Positions 26,140-34,138 of a stretch of DNA of 64,000 nt are shown here, piece by piece. A program made the translations under genes and the position numbers. Source of the stretch: an uncultured Eubacteriales bacterium (GTDB lineage Bacteria > Bacillota > Clostridia > Oscillospirales > Acutalibacteraceae); assembly GCA_934486705.1 (NCBI GenBank), contig CAKSQS010000005.1, positions 1 to 64,000 of the forward strand, read 5' to 3'. Under the pieces are notes generated by a model that was given only the letters and a program-made list of their open reading frames with translations, ran no database searches and was not told the origin of the DNA. Position 1 is the stretch's first letter. Each line of letters begins with the position of its first letter.

Positions 26140-26460
26140 ATGACTAAGGTTAGGTTTTTTGCCGACGAAAATGGGCTTTACGGCTTTGAAATAAAGGGTC
26201 ACAGTTCAAAAAACTGCGATGACGAGCTCGGCAAAATTATTTGCGCGGCGGTTTCCTCCGCGGCGTATATGGCGGCTAATACCGTAACCGAAATAATAGG
26301 CGATAAAGCGGCGGCTGACGTATCGGACGGCACTATGCGCTTTGAGGTTACAACCCCCTGTGATAAAACCCGCGCGGTTTTAGAGGGGCTGCGGCTGCAT
26401 TTAGGCGAGCTGTCGGCAGAGTACGGCAGCAATATCGTAATTATCGGAGGTGCAGATTGA
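26140..26460 (+). CDS. prp: Ribosomal-processing cysteine protease Prp
   Basis: 106 residues. Prp removes the N-terminal extension of L27 in Firmicutes. The catalytic His lies in EIKGHSSKN and the catalytic Cys in IICAAVSSAAY. It sits exactly between rplU and rpmA, as usual, and its stop codon overlaps the L27 start. The L27 encoded next carries the matching cleavage sequence, so the pair is functional on paper. Confidence 0.95.
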   Translation: MTKVRFFADENGLYGFEIKGHSSKNCDDELGKIICAAVSSAAYMAANTVTEIIGDKAAADVSDGTMRFEVTTPCDKTRAVLEGLRLHLGELSAEYGSNIVIIGGAD

Positions 26461-26744
26461 TGTTAAAGATAAATATACAGTTATTCGCTCATAAAAAAGG
26501 TATGGGTTCTACCAAGAACGGTCGTGACAGTGAGTCAAAGCGTCTCGGCGTTAAGCGCGCGGACGGTCAGTTCGTTTTGGCGGGCAACATCCTCGTTCGT
26601 CAAAGAGGAACTCACATTCACGCCGGCAACAACGTAGGCCGCGGATCGGACGACACTCTGTTCGCTTTGGTGGACGGCAAGGTTAAGTTCGAGCGCGTAG
26701 GCAGAGACCGCAAGCAGGTCAGCATTTACGCTGTTGAGCAGTAA
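26460..26744 (+). CDS. rpmA: 50S ribosomal protein L27 (with Prp-cleaved extension)
   Basis: 94 residues. The first nine, MLKINIQLF, form the Firmicute extension removed by Prp before AHKKGMGSTKNGRDS. The start at 26460 is 9 nt after GGAGG. A TTG one codon earlier is in frame but less well spaced. Followed by a terminator at 26753. Confidence 0.97.
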   Translation: MLKINIQLFAHKKGMGSTKNGRDSESKRLGVKRADGQFVLAGNILVRQRGTHIHAGNNVGRGSDDTLFALVDGKVKFERVGRDRKQVSIYAVEQ

Positions 26745-26752
26745 GAAAAAGC

Positions 26753-26790
26753 AAATCCGGGCGGCGGCTGCTACCCGGGTTTATTTTTTA
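26753..26790 (+). terminator. Terminator after rpmA
   Basis: AAATCCGGG (26753-26761) pairs with CCCGGGTTT (26774-26782), one G-U pair, then a T-rich tail. Confidence 0.8.
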
Positions 26791-26807
26791 GAAAGGAAAG
26801 AAGATTT

Positions 26808-27197
26808 ATGAAGGTTTGTCATGTTTGCAAAGCCGAGTGCGATGACGCTGCGGAGCTTTGCCCGGTTTGCGGCGCCGACCTTACGGCGGAAATTACCGAG
26901 GAAGATGAAAAAGAGGAGAAAGTAATTAACAATCCGGTGCTTTTGGCAACGCTTGACGATGTTGTGTCGGCTGAAATACTGAAAGACCTGCTTACGGATG
27001 CGGGTATTCTTTACAGCAGCGATTCGGGAGAAGATGGCACAATGAAAGTAACCTTCGGCGGCTCGTTTGTGGCAGATGATATTTATGTTGACGAGCAGGA
27101 TTTTGACGCGGCAAACGCGATTTATGAGGAATTTTTAAATTCCGAGCCGCAGTTTGACGAAGAATTTTTTGAGGACGCGGAGAACGAAAACGAATGA
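26808..27197 (+). CDS. Zinc-ribbon plus DUF2007-like protein
   Basis: 129 residues. An N-terminal zinc ribbon (CHVCKAEC ... CPVCGADL) and an acidic linker lead into a DUF2007-like ferredoxin-type fold (about 45-112; LLATLDDVVSAEILKDLL then DIYVDEQDFDAANAIY). DUF2007 is described as a putative signal-transducing domain. The acidic C-terminal tail is notable. It overlaps the next gene, a second DUF2007-like protein, by 4 nt. Confidence 0.72.
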   Translation: MKVCHVCKAECDDAAELCPVCGADLTAEITEEDEKEEKVINNPVLLATLDDVVSAEILKDLLTDAGILYSSDSGEDGTMKVTFGGSFVADDIYVDEQDFDAANAIYEEFLNSEPQFDEEFFEDAENENE

Positions 27198-27493
27198 GCT
27201 TTTTTAAGTGGGGAAGAAAAAAGGAGACAGAGCCGGATGAAAACGAGCCGGTTTTGGCGGCGATAATTAAAAATCCCGTAACCTCGGAAATATTTCAGGA
27301 CATACTAAAGGAGAACGGCATACCGTTTATATGCCGTCAGGACGGCGCGGGCGGCTCTGTTAAGCTGCTTTTGGGCGCGGGAGTTGTGCCGGATAATATT
27401 TACGTTGCGGCGAAAAATTACGAAACGGCAAGAGGACTTTACGAGGCATACCTGCAAACCGAGGTAGAGCCGGAAGAGGAAATAACAAAGTAA
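27194..27493 (+). CDS. DUF2007-like protein
   Basis: 99 residues of the same fold as the preceding gene product (VLAAIIKNPVTSEIFQDIL and NIYVAAKNYETARGLYEAYL) but without the zinc ribbon. The tandem, overlapping arrangement suggests a duplicated pair that may act together. Function unknown. Confidence 0.62.
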   Translation: MSFFKWGRKKETEPDENEPVLAAIIKNPVTSEIFQDILKENGIPFICRQDGAGGSVKLLLGAGVVPDNIYVAAKNYETARGLYEAYLQTEVEPEEEITK

Positions 27494-27494
27494 T

Positions 27495-28769
27495 ATGTTT
27501 GTAGATATAGCAAAAATTCATTTAAAAGCGGGCGACGGCGGCGACGGCGCGGTTTCCTTTCACAGGGAAAAGTACGTTGCGGCGGGCGGACCGGACGGCG
27601 GCGACGGCGGCAGGGGCGGAAATATTATTTTCAAGGCGGACAGTAATTTATCTACCCTTGCGGATTTCCGCTATAAGCGCAAATACACGGCGCAATCGGG
27701 TGAAAAAGGCGGCGGCGGGCGCTGCTCGGGCAAAAAAGCGCCCGACCTTATTATAAACGTGCCCGTGGGCACGCTGGTTAAGGATGCGGAAAGCGGCAGA
27801 ATAATTGCCGATATATCCGATTCAGAGCCCGTTATAATAGCCAAGGGCGGCAACGGCGGTTGGGGTAATCAGCACTTTGCCACGCCTACGCGCCAAGTGC
27901 CGCGTTTTGCGAAAAAGGGCAACCCGGGCGAGGAGCTTGACGTAACGCTGGAGCTAAAGCTTTTGGCGGACGTGGGGCTTATTGGCTTTCCGAATGTGGG
28001 TAAATCCACCCTTATTTCGGTGGTGAGCGAGGCAAAGCCGAAAATTGCAAATTATCATTTTACTACCCTTACCCCCGTTTTGGGTGTTGTGCGTATGGGC
28101 GAGGGCAGTTCGTTTGTTATGGCGGATATTCCCGGGCTTATTGAGGGCGCGGGCGAGGGCGTGGGCTTAGGCCACGAATTTTTGCGCCATGTTGAGCGCT
28201 GCCGCCTGCTTTTGCACGTTATTGACGTATCGGGCAGCGAGGGCAGAGACCCGATTGACGATTTTAATAAAATAAACCGCGAGCTTGCCGTTTTCAGCAG
28301 CGAGCTTGAAACCCGCCCGCAAATAATTGTGGGCAACAAGTGCGATTTGACCGACGAAGAAGAGGTTAGCCGCATATCCGATTATTTTACCGAAAAGGGG
28401 TATAAATTCTTCCCCGTAATGGCAGCTATAGCCGAGGGTACGGACGAGCTTATAAACTATGTTGCGGCAGAGCTTGCAAAGCTGCCGCCCATAAAGAAAT
28501 ACAAAGCCGAGCCGAAGCCCCTTGAAGACCTTACGGTTAAGAAAAAGCGCGACTTTACAATACGCGTTTGCGACGGAGTTTACTTTGTTGAAAACTGCGA
28601 GTGGATAATGGAAATTATGAACACTATCGACCCAGAGGACTATGAGTCGCTGCAATATTTCGAGCGCGTTTTGCGTTCAAGCGGAATTATTTCGGCCCTT
28701 GAAAACGCGGGAATAAAGCAGGGCGATACCGTAAGCGTTTACGATATTGAGTTTGAGTTTGTGATGTGA
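27495..28769 (+). CDS. obgE: GTPase Obg/CgtA
   Basis: 424 residues. Late 50S assembly and stress-linked GTPase. It has an Obg glycine-rich domain (about 1-158), a G domain with GFPNVGKST (G1), TTLTPVLG (G2), DIPGLIEGA (G3) and NKCD (G4), and a C-terminal OCT domain (about 345-424), which marks the Gram-positive long form. Its place downstream of rplU-rpmA is the usual one. Confidence 0.97.
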   Translation: MFVDIAKIHLKAGDGGDGAVSFHREKYVAAGGPDGGDGGRGGNIIFKADSNLSTLADFRYKRKYTAQSGEKGGGGRCSGKKAPDLIINVPVGTLVKDAESGRIIADISDSEPVIIAKGGNGGWGNQHFATPTRQVPRFAKKGNPGEELDVTLELKLLADVGLIGFPNVGKSTLISVVSEAKPKIANYHFTTLTPVLGVVRMGEGSSFVMADIPGLIEGAGEGVGLGHEFLRHVERCRLLLHVIDVSGSEGRDPIDDFNKINRELAVFSSELETRPQIIVGNKCDLTDEEEVSRISDYFTEKGYKFFPVMAAIAEGTDELINYVAAELAKLPPIKKYKAEPKPLEDLTVKKKRDFTIRVCDGVYFVENCEWIMEIMNTIDPEDYESLQYFERVLRSSGIISALENAGIKQGDTVSVYDIEFEFVM

Positions 28770-29146
28770 TGAAAACGGAAAATCCCAATCTTTTAAGCCC
28801 CTCCGTGCTCGCCTTTGTGGGCGACGCGGTGTACGGGCTGTACGTAAGAACCGCCTTGGCAGAGGTAAACCGCCCGTCGGGCGAGTTACATAGGCTCTCT
28901 GTCACAATGGTGAACGCCGCAGCGCAGGCAAAGGCGTATGCGGTTATTGAGCCGCTGCTTTCCGAAAAGGAAATTTCCGTTTTCAAGCGCGGCAGAAATT
29001 TCCACACCTCGTCTACACCGAAAAATGCCTCGAACGGCGATTATCATATCGCCACAGGGCTGGAGTGTCTTTTCGGGTGGCTTTACCTTTCGGGAAATAC
29101 CGCCCGCGCTGACGAGCTTTTCGGAATAATATACGATAAACAATAA
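28769..29146 (+). CDS. mrnC: Mini-ribonuclease III
   Basis: 125 residues. An RNase III catalytic domain without a dsRNA-binding domain; it matures 23S rRNA in Firmicutes. LAFVGDAVYGLYVR holds the first acidic residues, and the C-terminal NGDYHIATGLECLFGWLYL gives the second acidic site (ExxFGxLYL). The start ATG at 28769 overlaps the obgE stop as TGATG; a GTG at 28766 is a weaker alternative. Confidence 0.92.
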   Translation: MKTENPNLLSPSVLAFVGDAVYGLYVRTALAEVNRPSGELHRLSVTMVNAAAQAKAYAVIEPLLSEKEISVFKRGRNFHTSSTPKNASNGDYHIATGLECLFGWLYLSGNTARADELFGIIYDKQ

Positions 29147-29163
29147 CACCCGAGGTGAAAGGC

Positions 29164-29586
29164 TTGGCTTTTCTTACACGTTTGAAAAAGACGTTTTTAA
29201 ATAAAAAATTTTTGGGCTTTTGCTCTATCGGTATAATAAATACCTTTAATACCGCGTTTTTCTCATGGCTTGCGCACTTTAAAATTCAGGAAAATATTTC
29301 GGCGCATATCGGCTTTTTTATATCCCTTACAATAAACTATATTCTTAACAGTCTTATTGTTTTTAAAAGCCGATTGAGCGTGAGAAAATATTTGCGGTTT
29401 CTTATTTCCTACATACCGAATTTGATTATATATACCCTCGTTTCCTTTATAACCATAAATCTGTGGAAAATGGATCAATTTTGGGCGACCGTATTGGCTA
29501 CCGCTGCGGGCGGACCGATAACCTTTGTTATAATCAAGCTTTACGCGTTCGGCAATAAAATTAAAAAAGAAGACGAAAAAAGCTGA
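29164..29586 (+). CDS. GtrA family membrane protein
   Basis: 140 residues with four membrane helices, a GtrA-like pattern (FCSIGIINTFNTAFFSWL, NYILNSLIVFKS, and a final FVIIKLYAF). GtrA proteins are thought to flip lipid-linked sugars for glycosylation of cell-surface polymers. The start is a TTG at 29164, 6 nt after GAGGTG. The upstream GTG at 29155 overlaps that SD. The stop codon lies within the bidirectional terminator. Confidence 0.82.
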   Translation: MAFLTRLKKTFLNKKFLGFCSIGIINTFNTAFFSWLAHFKIQENISAHIGFFISLTINYILNSLIVFKSRLSVRKYLRFLISYIPNLIIYTLVSFITINLWKMDQFWATVLATAAGGPITFVIIKLYAFGNKIKKEDEKS

Positions 29587-29607
29587 ACTGTAATATGTTC
29601 AGCTTTT
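29578..29607. terminator. Bidirectional terminator
   Basis: AAAAGCTGAAC (29578-29588) pairs with GTTCAGCTTTT (29597-29607). It serves both the GtrA gene and the convergent AraC gene, whose stop codons both fall inside it. Confidence 0.88.
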
Positions 29608-30438
29608 GTTATATTCCGTTGGCGACATTCCGTAGTGCTTTTTAAAGCAGCGTGCAAAATATCCGGGGTCGGAAAAGCCGCAGCGCGATGAAAGCTCCGC
29701 AATTTTTATGCCCTTTTCGTTTCGCAGCGTTTTTTTGGCAAGCTCGAGCCGCAGTATTTGTATATATATCATAGGCGTAAGCCCCGTAACCGCCTTGAAC
29801 CGCCTGCAAAAATACGCTTCGTCGTACCCGAAACGGCAGCTTAATTCCTTTGAAGATATATCCTCGCAAAAGTGCTGTTCAATATATTCGGTAACATTAT
29901 GAAAACGCTCGTCGGAAATCGTGCGGATATTTCCGTCCGATAAGCAATGCCTGTAAAGCAGCCCCAAAAGCCGGTAAATTCCGCCCACCACCATAAGTGA
30001 AGAGGCGTTTTCGCCCGAGAGCTGTTCGTCGGCTATCGCCTTTGCTGCGGCAAATACCTCGGGCTCATCGGAAACCGAGCAAAAAGATATTTTTTGCTCG
30101 GCTATGGGTACAAGATACTTTGCGGCGGCATTGGCAGCGTTATAAAACGCCTGTACGTCAAACATAATAGTCCGGTAAGAAACGCCTGCATTGCCCGCAA
30201 CGCCGCGGTGCGGCTGCCCCGGCATAAAAACGGCAACCGAGCCCGCTGCGGCGTGCTCCTTTACATCCCCTAAATATATATCAAGCCCGCCGCTTAATAT
30301 AACGAGAATTTCCATACGCTCGTGCCAATGCGTGGTAAAGCAAAGCTCTGATGGAAAACGGAATACGGAATCGTGAATTTTAACGGCACTGTCGCCGTAT
30401 AAAACGGGAGTAAGCTCCTTTTGTCCGTCTAAGCGCAT
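29599..30438 (-). CDS. AraC family transcriptional regulator
   Basis: 279 residues. An N-terminal cupin-like sensor domain (HWHERMEILVILSGG, about 35-50; PGQPHRG) is followed by two helix-turn-helix motifs in the last 100 residues (ISSKELSCRFGYDEAYFCRRFK and IAELSSRCGFSDPGYFARCFKK, both described by their cores SRCGFSDPGYFAR and GYDEAYFCRRF). The start at 30438 has GGGTG upstream. It is divergent from a glycan-catabolic operon, which it probably controls in response to a sugar. Confidence 0.9.
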   Translation of the reverse strand: MRLDGQKELTPVLYGDSAVKIHDSVFRFPSELCFTTHWHERMEILVILSGGLDIYLGDVKEHAAAGSVAVFMPGQPHRGVAGNAGVSYRTIMFDVQAFYNAANAAAKYLVPIAEQKISFCSVSDEPEVFAAAKAIADEQLSGENASSLMVVGGIYRLLGLLYRHCLSDGNIRTISDERFHNVTEYIEQHFCEDISSKELSCRFGYDEAYFCRRFKAVTGLTPMIYIQILRLELAKKTLRNEKGIKIAELSSRCGFSDPGYFARCFKKHYGMSPTEYNKS

Positions 30439-30501
30439 ATGAATCACCCAAGTCAAAAAAATACAGAAGAAAATCAAAATAATCCTAACCTACGAATTAT
30501 A

Positions 30502-30517
30502 TTTATGTTAACATAAA
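30502..30517. promoter_or_regulatory. Perfect 16-bp palindrome in divergent regulatory region
   Basis: TTTATGTTAACATAAA is fully symmetric and lies between the divergent AraC gene and the 30553 operon. It is a candidate operator for the divergent pair. Confidence 0.5.
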
Positions 30518-30552
30518 GACAGAAAAAAATCAATATTCAAGGGGGATTTTTT

Positions 30553-31395
30553 ATGAAAATAGGAACCTGCGTACATTTGAACGACATAAACGAAATGTCA
30601 AAAAAGTTTGACGAGCTGCTTGCAAACGGATTTGACAGCTGCCAGCTTATTTCCTGGAAACCCGAACTTTGGACGGACGAAAACGCCGAAATACTCAAAG
30701 GGCTTATAAGCGGTAAAAAAATAACCGTTTCCGCCTTTTGGTGCGGCTGGGAAGGACCTACCGTGTGGGATTTTTACGACGGTCAGATAACCTTAGGTCT
30801 TGTTCCCCCCGAGTACAGGGCGGGGCGCGTTAAAAATTTGTGCGACGGCGCAGACTTTGCCAAAAAGCTCGGCATTACCGATGTTGTGACCCATATGGGC
30901 TTTATACCCGAAAACCCGAACGACCCGCAGTTTGCGCCTTTCTGCGTTGCGGTAAGAACTGTTGCGGAGCATTTAAAGCAAAACGGTCAGTACCTTTTGT
31001 TTGAAACAGGGCAGGAAACGCCGGTTACAATGCTGCGCTGCTTTGAAAAGGTGGGAACGGATAACCTCGGCGTTAATCTTGATACCGCAAACGTAATTCT
31101 TTACGGCAGGGCAAACCCGGTGGACGCGCTTGACGTTTTCGGCAAATACGTCCGCAACCTGCACGCGAAGGACGGCAGATACCCCACAAACGGCCACGAC
31201 CTGGGCGAAGAAACCCGCATAGGCGACGGCAAGGTGGATTTCAACCGCTTGTTTGAAAAGCTGCACGAAATAGGCTATGATTCTTACGTTACAATAGAGC
31301 GCGAGATTGAGGGCGAAGAGCAGAACAAGGATATACTCTACGCCAAAGAGTACCTCGGCAATATTATAAAAAGGGTTTACGGTGGGCTTGAATGA
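30553..31395 (+). CDS. Sugar phosphate isomerase/epimerase family TIM-barrel protein
   Basis: 280 residues of the xylose-isomerase-like TIM-barrel (AP endonuclease 2) superfamily. Metal-binding residues are likely in VTHMGFIPE, LFETGQE, NLDTANVILYG, NLHAKDG and VTIEREIEGE. The exact reaction is unknown. It opens the operon, has SD GGGGG before the ATG, and overlaps the GH20 gene by 4 nt, so it likely processes a sugar released by that enzyme. Confidence 0.85.
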   Translation: MKIGTCVHLNDINEMSKKFDELLANGFDSCQLISWKPELWTDENAEILKGLISGKKITVSAFWCGWEGPTVWDFYDGQITLGLVPPEYRAGRVKNLCDGADFAKKLGITDVVTHMGFIPENPNDPQFAPFCVAVRTVAEHLKQNGQYLLFETGQETPVTMLRCFEKVGTDNLGVNLDTANVILYGRANPVDALDVFGKYVRNLHAKDGRYPTNGHDLGEETRIGDGKVDFNRLFEKLHEIGYDSYVTIEREIEGEEQNKDILYAKEYLGNIIKRVYGGLE

Positions 31396-32960
31396 AGGGC
31401 TTAATGATAGATTGCTCCAGAAATGCGGTTATGAACCTTACCGCGCTTAAAAGGTTTGTAAAGGTAACAGCCGCTTTGGGCTATGATACTTTAATGCTTT
31501 ACACAGAGGATACCTACGAGGTTGACGGTGAGCCGTACTTCGGGCATCAACGCGGGAGATTTTCAAAAGCCGAGCTTAAAGAGGCGGACGCTTTTTGCCG
31601 CGAAAACGGCGTTGAGCTTATACCCTGCATACAGACCCTTGCGCACCTTAACGCAATTTTCAAGTGGCAGGGAGTGTACGGCGATATAAACGACACGGCG
31701 GATATTCTGTTAGCGGACGACGAGAGGACATATAAGCTTATAGATGAAATGTTTGCCACGCTTTCGCAGTGCTTTACCTCGCGCAAAATACATATAGGTA
31801 TGGACGAGGCGCATATGGTGGGGCTGGGCAAATACCGCGATAAGCACGGCGATAACGACCGCTTTAATATTATAAACCGCCATCTTCATAAGGTTTGCAG
31901 CCTTGCGGATAAGTACGGCTTTGAGCCGATGATATGGAGCGATATGTACTTCCGCTTAGCGGACAGCGCGGGGGATTATTACAGTACCTCCGATATGGAG
32001 AATATTTGCAAAAGAGCCGATCTGCCGCAAAATATCACCTTGGTTTACTGGGATTACTACAGCAAGGATTATGAGCATTATCTTAATATGATAGATAAAA
32101 ACAAGGCGCTTGCAAGACCTGTTGTATTTGCGGGCGGCGCATGGACCTGGAAAGGCTTTGCGCCCGATAATCGGTTCAGCTTTGATACCACTCTGCCCGC
32201 GCTTAAGGCATGCCGCGAAAAGGGAATAAGCGATGTTTTCATTACAATGTGGGGTGATAACGGCGGCGAATGCTCGCGCTTTGCGGTTTTGCCGGCACTT
32301 TGCTACACCGCGGAGCTTTTAGAGGGCAATGAAAATATGTCTGACGCAAAGGCGCGGCTTAAGGCGCTTACGGGTATGGAATTTGACGATTTTATGCTGC
32401 TTGATAAGCTTGATAATCCTACCGAAAAGCTTGATTACAACGCATCGAAATATCTGCTTTATTCCGACCCGTTTATGGGGGTTTACGACAGTAAAATAAC
32501 CTGCGGCGTAAACGGTTACTACAAAGAGCTTTACAAAAAGCTTTCGGCGGTACAAGCGACGGACGACTACAAGCCGATTTTTGACTCGGCTGCGGCGCTG
32601 GCGGACGTACTGTCGGTTAAAGCCGAGCTTGGCATAAGAACCCGCGCGGCATACCTCGCTGGGGATACCGAAGCACTTAAGAATATAGCCGAAAGCGATT
32701 ATACCGCCGCCATAGATAAGCTGCGGGTATTCTGCGCGGCTTTCCGCAGGCTTTGGTTCTTTGAAAACAAGCCCCACGGCTTTGACGTGCAGGATATACG
32801 TTTAGGCGGGCTTATAATGCGGCTTGAAAGCTGCCGCGAAAGAATTTTAAACTATTGCAAGGATAAATCAAACACCATTCCCGAGCTTTCAGAGCCTGTG
32901 CTTGAAAACGACAGACCCAAGCATATTTGGGAATGTATTGCAACAGCTGATATTATTTAA
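31392..32960 (+). CDS. Glycoside hydrolase family 20 (beta-hexosaminidase-like)
   Basis: 522 residues. A GH20-type barrel with the catalytic Asp-Glu pair in KIHIGMDEAH (D138-E139), the ELIPCIQTLAHL strand, and MWGDNGGE near residue 300. GH20 enzymes remove terminal GlcNAc or GalNAc by substrate-assisted catalysis. There is no signal peptide and no GH20b N-terminal domain, so it is an intracellular enzyme for imported oligosaccharides. Its product would feed nagA/nagB encoded 23 kb upstream after phosphorylation. Confidence 0.83.
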   Translation: MKGLMIDCSRNAVMNLTALKRFVKVTAALGYDTLMLYTEDTYEVDGEPYFGHQRGRFSKAELKEADAFCRENGVELIPCIQTLAHLNAIFKWQGVYGDINDTADILLADDERTYKLIDEMFATLSQCFTSRKIHIGMDEAHMVGLGKYRDKHGDNDRFNIINRHLHKVCSLADKYGFEPMIWSDMYFRLADSAGDYYSTSDMENICKRADLPQNITLVYWDYYSKDYEHYLNMIDKNKALARPVVFAGGAWTWKGFAPDNRFSFDTTLPALKACREKGISDVFITMWGDNGGECSRFAVLPALCYTAELLEGNENMSDAKARLKALTGMEFDDFMLLDKLDNPTEKLDYNASKYLLYSDPFMGVYDSKITCGVNGYYKELYKKLSAVQATDDYKPIFDSAAALADVLSVKAELGIRTRAAYLAGDTEALKNIAESDYTAAIDKLRVFCAAFRRLWFFENKPHGFDVQDIRLGGLIMRLESCRERILNYCKDKSNTIPELSEPVLENDRPKHIWECIATADII

Positions 32961-32977
32961 TTAAGGAGACGTTGATT

Positions 32978-33925
32978 ATGTTAAAGGTTGCACTTGTAGG
33001 CGTTGGCGGAATAAGCGGCGCGCATATTCCCGCGTGGGAATCTATGCAGGACACAGAGCTTGTGGCGCTTTGCGATATTCGCCCCGAGCAAATGGAAAAG
33101 TATACGGATAAACGCCGTTATACCGATTTTGACGAAATGCTCGAAAAGGAAGAAATAGATATTCTTGATATTTGTCTTCCCACATATTTGCATGCCGATT
33201 TTTCGGTAAAAGCTATGGAAAAGGGCATAAACGTTATCTGCGAAAAGCCCGTTTCGCTTAAAAAAGAGGATGTTGCGCGCGTTTACGGCGCTGCGAAGAA
33301 AAACAACGTTAAGTTTATGATAGCGCAGGTGCTGCGTTTCTGGCCCGAATATGAAATAGTTAAAAAATTATACGATGAAAAGACCTACGGTAATTTGCTT
33401 TCGGGCTCTATGACCCGCCTCGGCTGCCGCCCGAAATGGAGCTGGGATAACTGGATGACCGATAAAAACCGCAGCGGTTTAGTACCCTTTGACCTTCATA
33501 TTCACGATCTTGATTTTATGGTATACACCTTCGGTAAGCCTACAAAAACAAATGCGTTTAAATCCACCACCGATACGCAGGACTACCTGAATACCGTTTA
33601 TGAGTACGACGGATTTTTCATAACCACCGAGGCTTCGTGGTATGCGTCGCCCTATCCGTTCAAGGTATCATTCCGTTTCCAGTTTGAGCATGCGGTTGCG
33701 GCGTGGGAAAACGGCGAAATGAAAATATATGAAGAAAACGGGAAAATATGGTCGCCTATATCGGGCGGCGACGGGCTTGACACAGGCAATATAGGTCTTC
33801 CCGCAAGCGACGCATATGCCAACGAGATACGCTATTTTACCGATTGCGTTGAAAACGGCACTTTCCCCGACAGGGTAAAGCCCGAAGAGCTTGAAAGCGT
33901 GCTTGATATTCTGAATACGCTTTAA
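32978..33925 (+). CDS. Gfo/Idh/MocA family oxidoreductase
   Basis: 315 residues. An N-terminal NAD(P) Rossmann fold (VALVGVGGISGAHIPAW) with the family EKP motif in VICEKPVSL (about residue 92). The C-terminal half has the DLHIHDLDFMVYTFG catalytic histidine region. It oxidises or epimerises a sugar or cyclitol. The start at 32978 is 9 nt after AAGGAG; a TTG at 32972 is too close. It closes the operon that begins at 30553. Confidence 0.9.
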   Translation: MLKVALVGVGGISGAHIPAWESMQDTELVALCDIRPEQMEKYTDKRRYTDFDEMLEKEEIDILDICLPTYLHADFSVKAMEKGINVICEKPVSLKKEDVARVYGAAKKNNVKFMIAQVLRFWPEYEIVKKLYDEKTYGNLLSGSMTRLGCRPKWSWDNWMTDKNRSGLVPFDLHIHDLDFMVYTFGKPTKTNAFKSTTDTQDYLNTVYEYDGFFITTEASWYASPYPFKVSFRFQFEHAVAAWENGEMKIYEENGKIWSPISGGDGLDTGNIGLPASDAYANEIRYFTDCVENGTFPDRVKPEELESVLDILNTL

Positions 33926-33934
33926 AAATTAAGG

Positions 33935-33962
33935 TTGACAAACCTATAATATGTGGTAGAAT
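33935..33962 (+). promoter_or_regulatory. Promoter of metK
   Basis: TTGACA (33935-33940), 16-nt spacer, TAGAAT (33957-33962), just upstream of the SAM riboswitch. Confidence 0.75.
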
Positions 33963-33984
33963 ATATACAGAACTGAATATTATC

Positions 33985-34080
33985 CTTATCAAGAGCGGCG
34001 GAGGGAACCGGCCCTGTGATGCCCGGCAACCTGATTTTAAAATCAAGGTGCCAATTCCGGCGGATTATCCGAAAGATGAG
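33985..34080 (+). ncRNA. SAM-I (S-box) riboswitch
   Basis: The aptamer shows the S-box core: CTTATCAAGAG at the 5' end, GGAGGGA, GGCCCTGTGATGCCCGGCAA, and GGTGCCAATTCC. Helix P1 is CTTATC (33985-33990) with GATGAG (34075-34080). GATGAG can alternatively pair with CTCGTC (34095-34100), which lies in the terminator stem, forming an antiterminator. High SAM would therefore stop transcription of metK, which makes SAM. Confidence 0.97.
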
Positions 34081-34086
34081 GCTTTT

Positions 34087-34120
34087 AAAACCGTCTCGTC
34101 CGAGGCGGTTTTAATTTTTT
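34087..34120 (+). terminator. Riboswitch-controlled terminator
   Basis: AAAACCGTCTC (34087-34097) pairs with GAGGCGGTTTT (34102-34112), loop GTCC, then TTTTTT at 34115-34120. It is the expression platform of the SAM-I riboswitch. Confidence 0.93.
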
Positions 34121-34138
34121 ATGAAAGAGGAATTTAAA

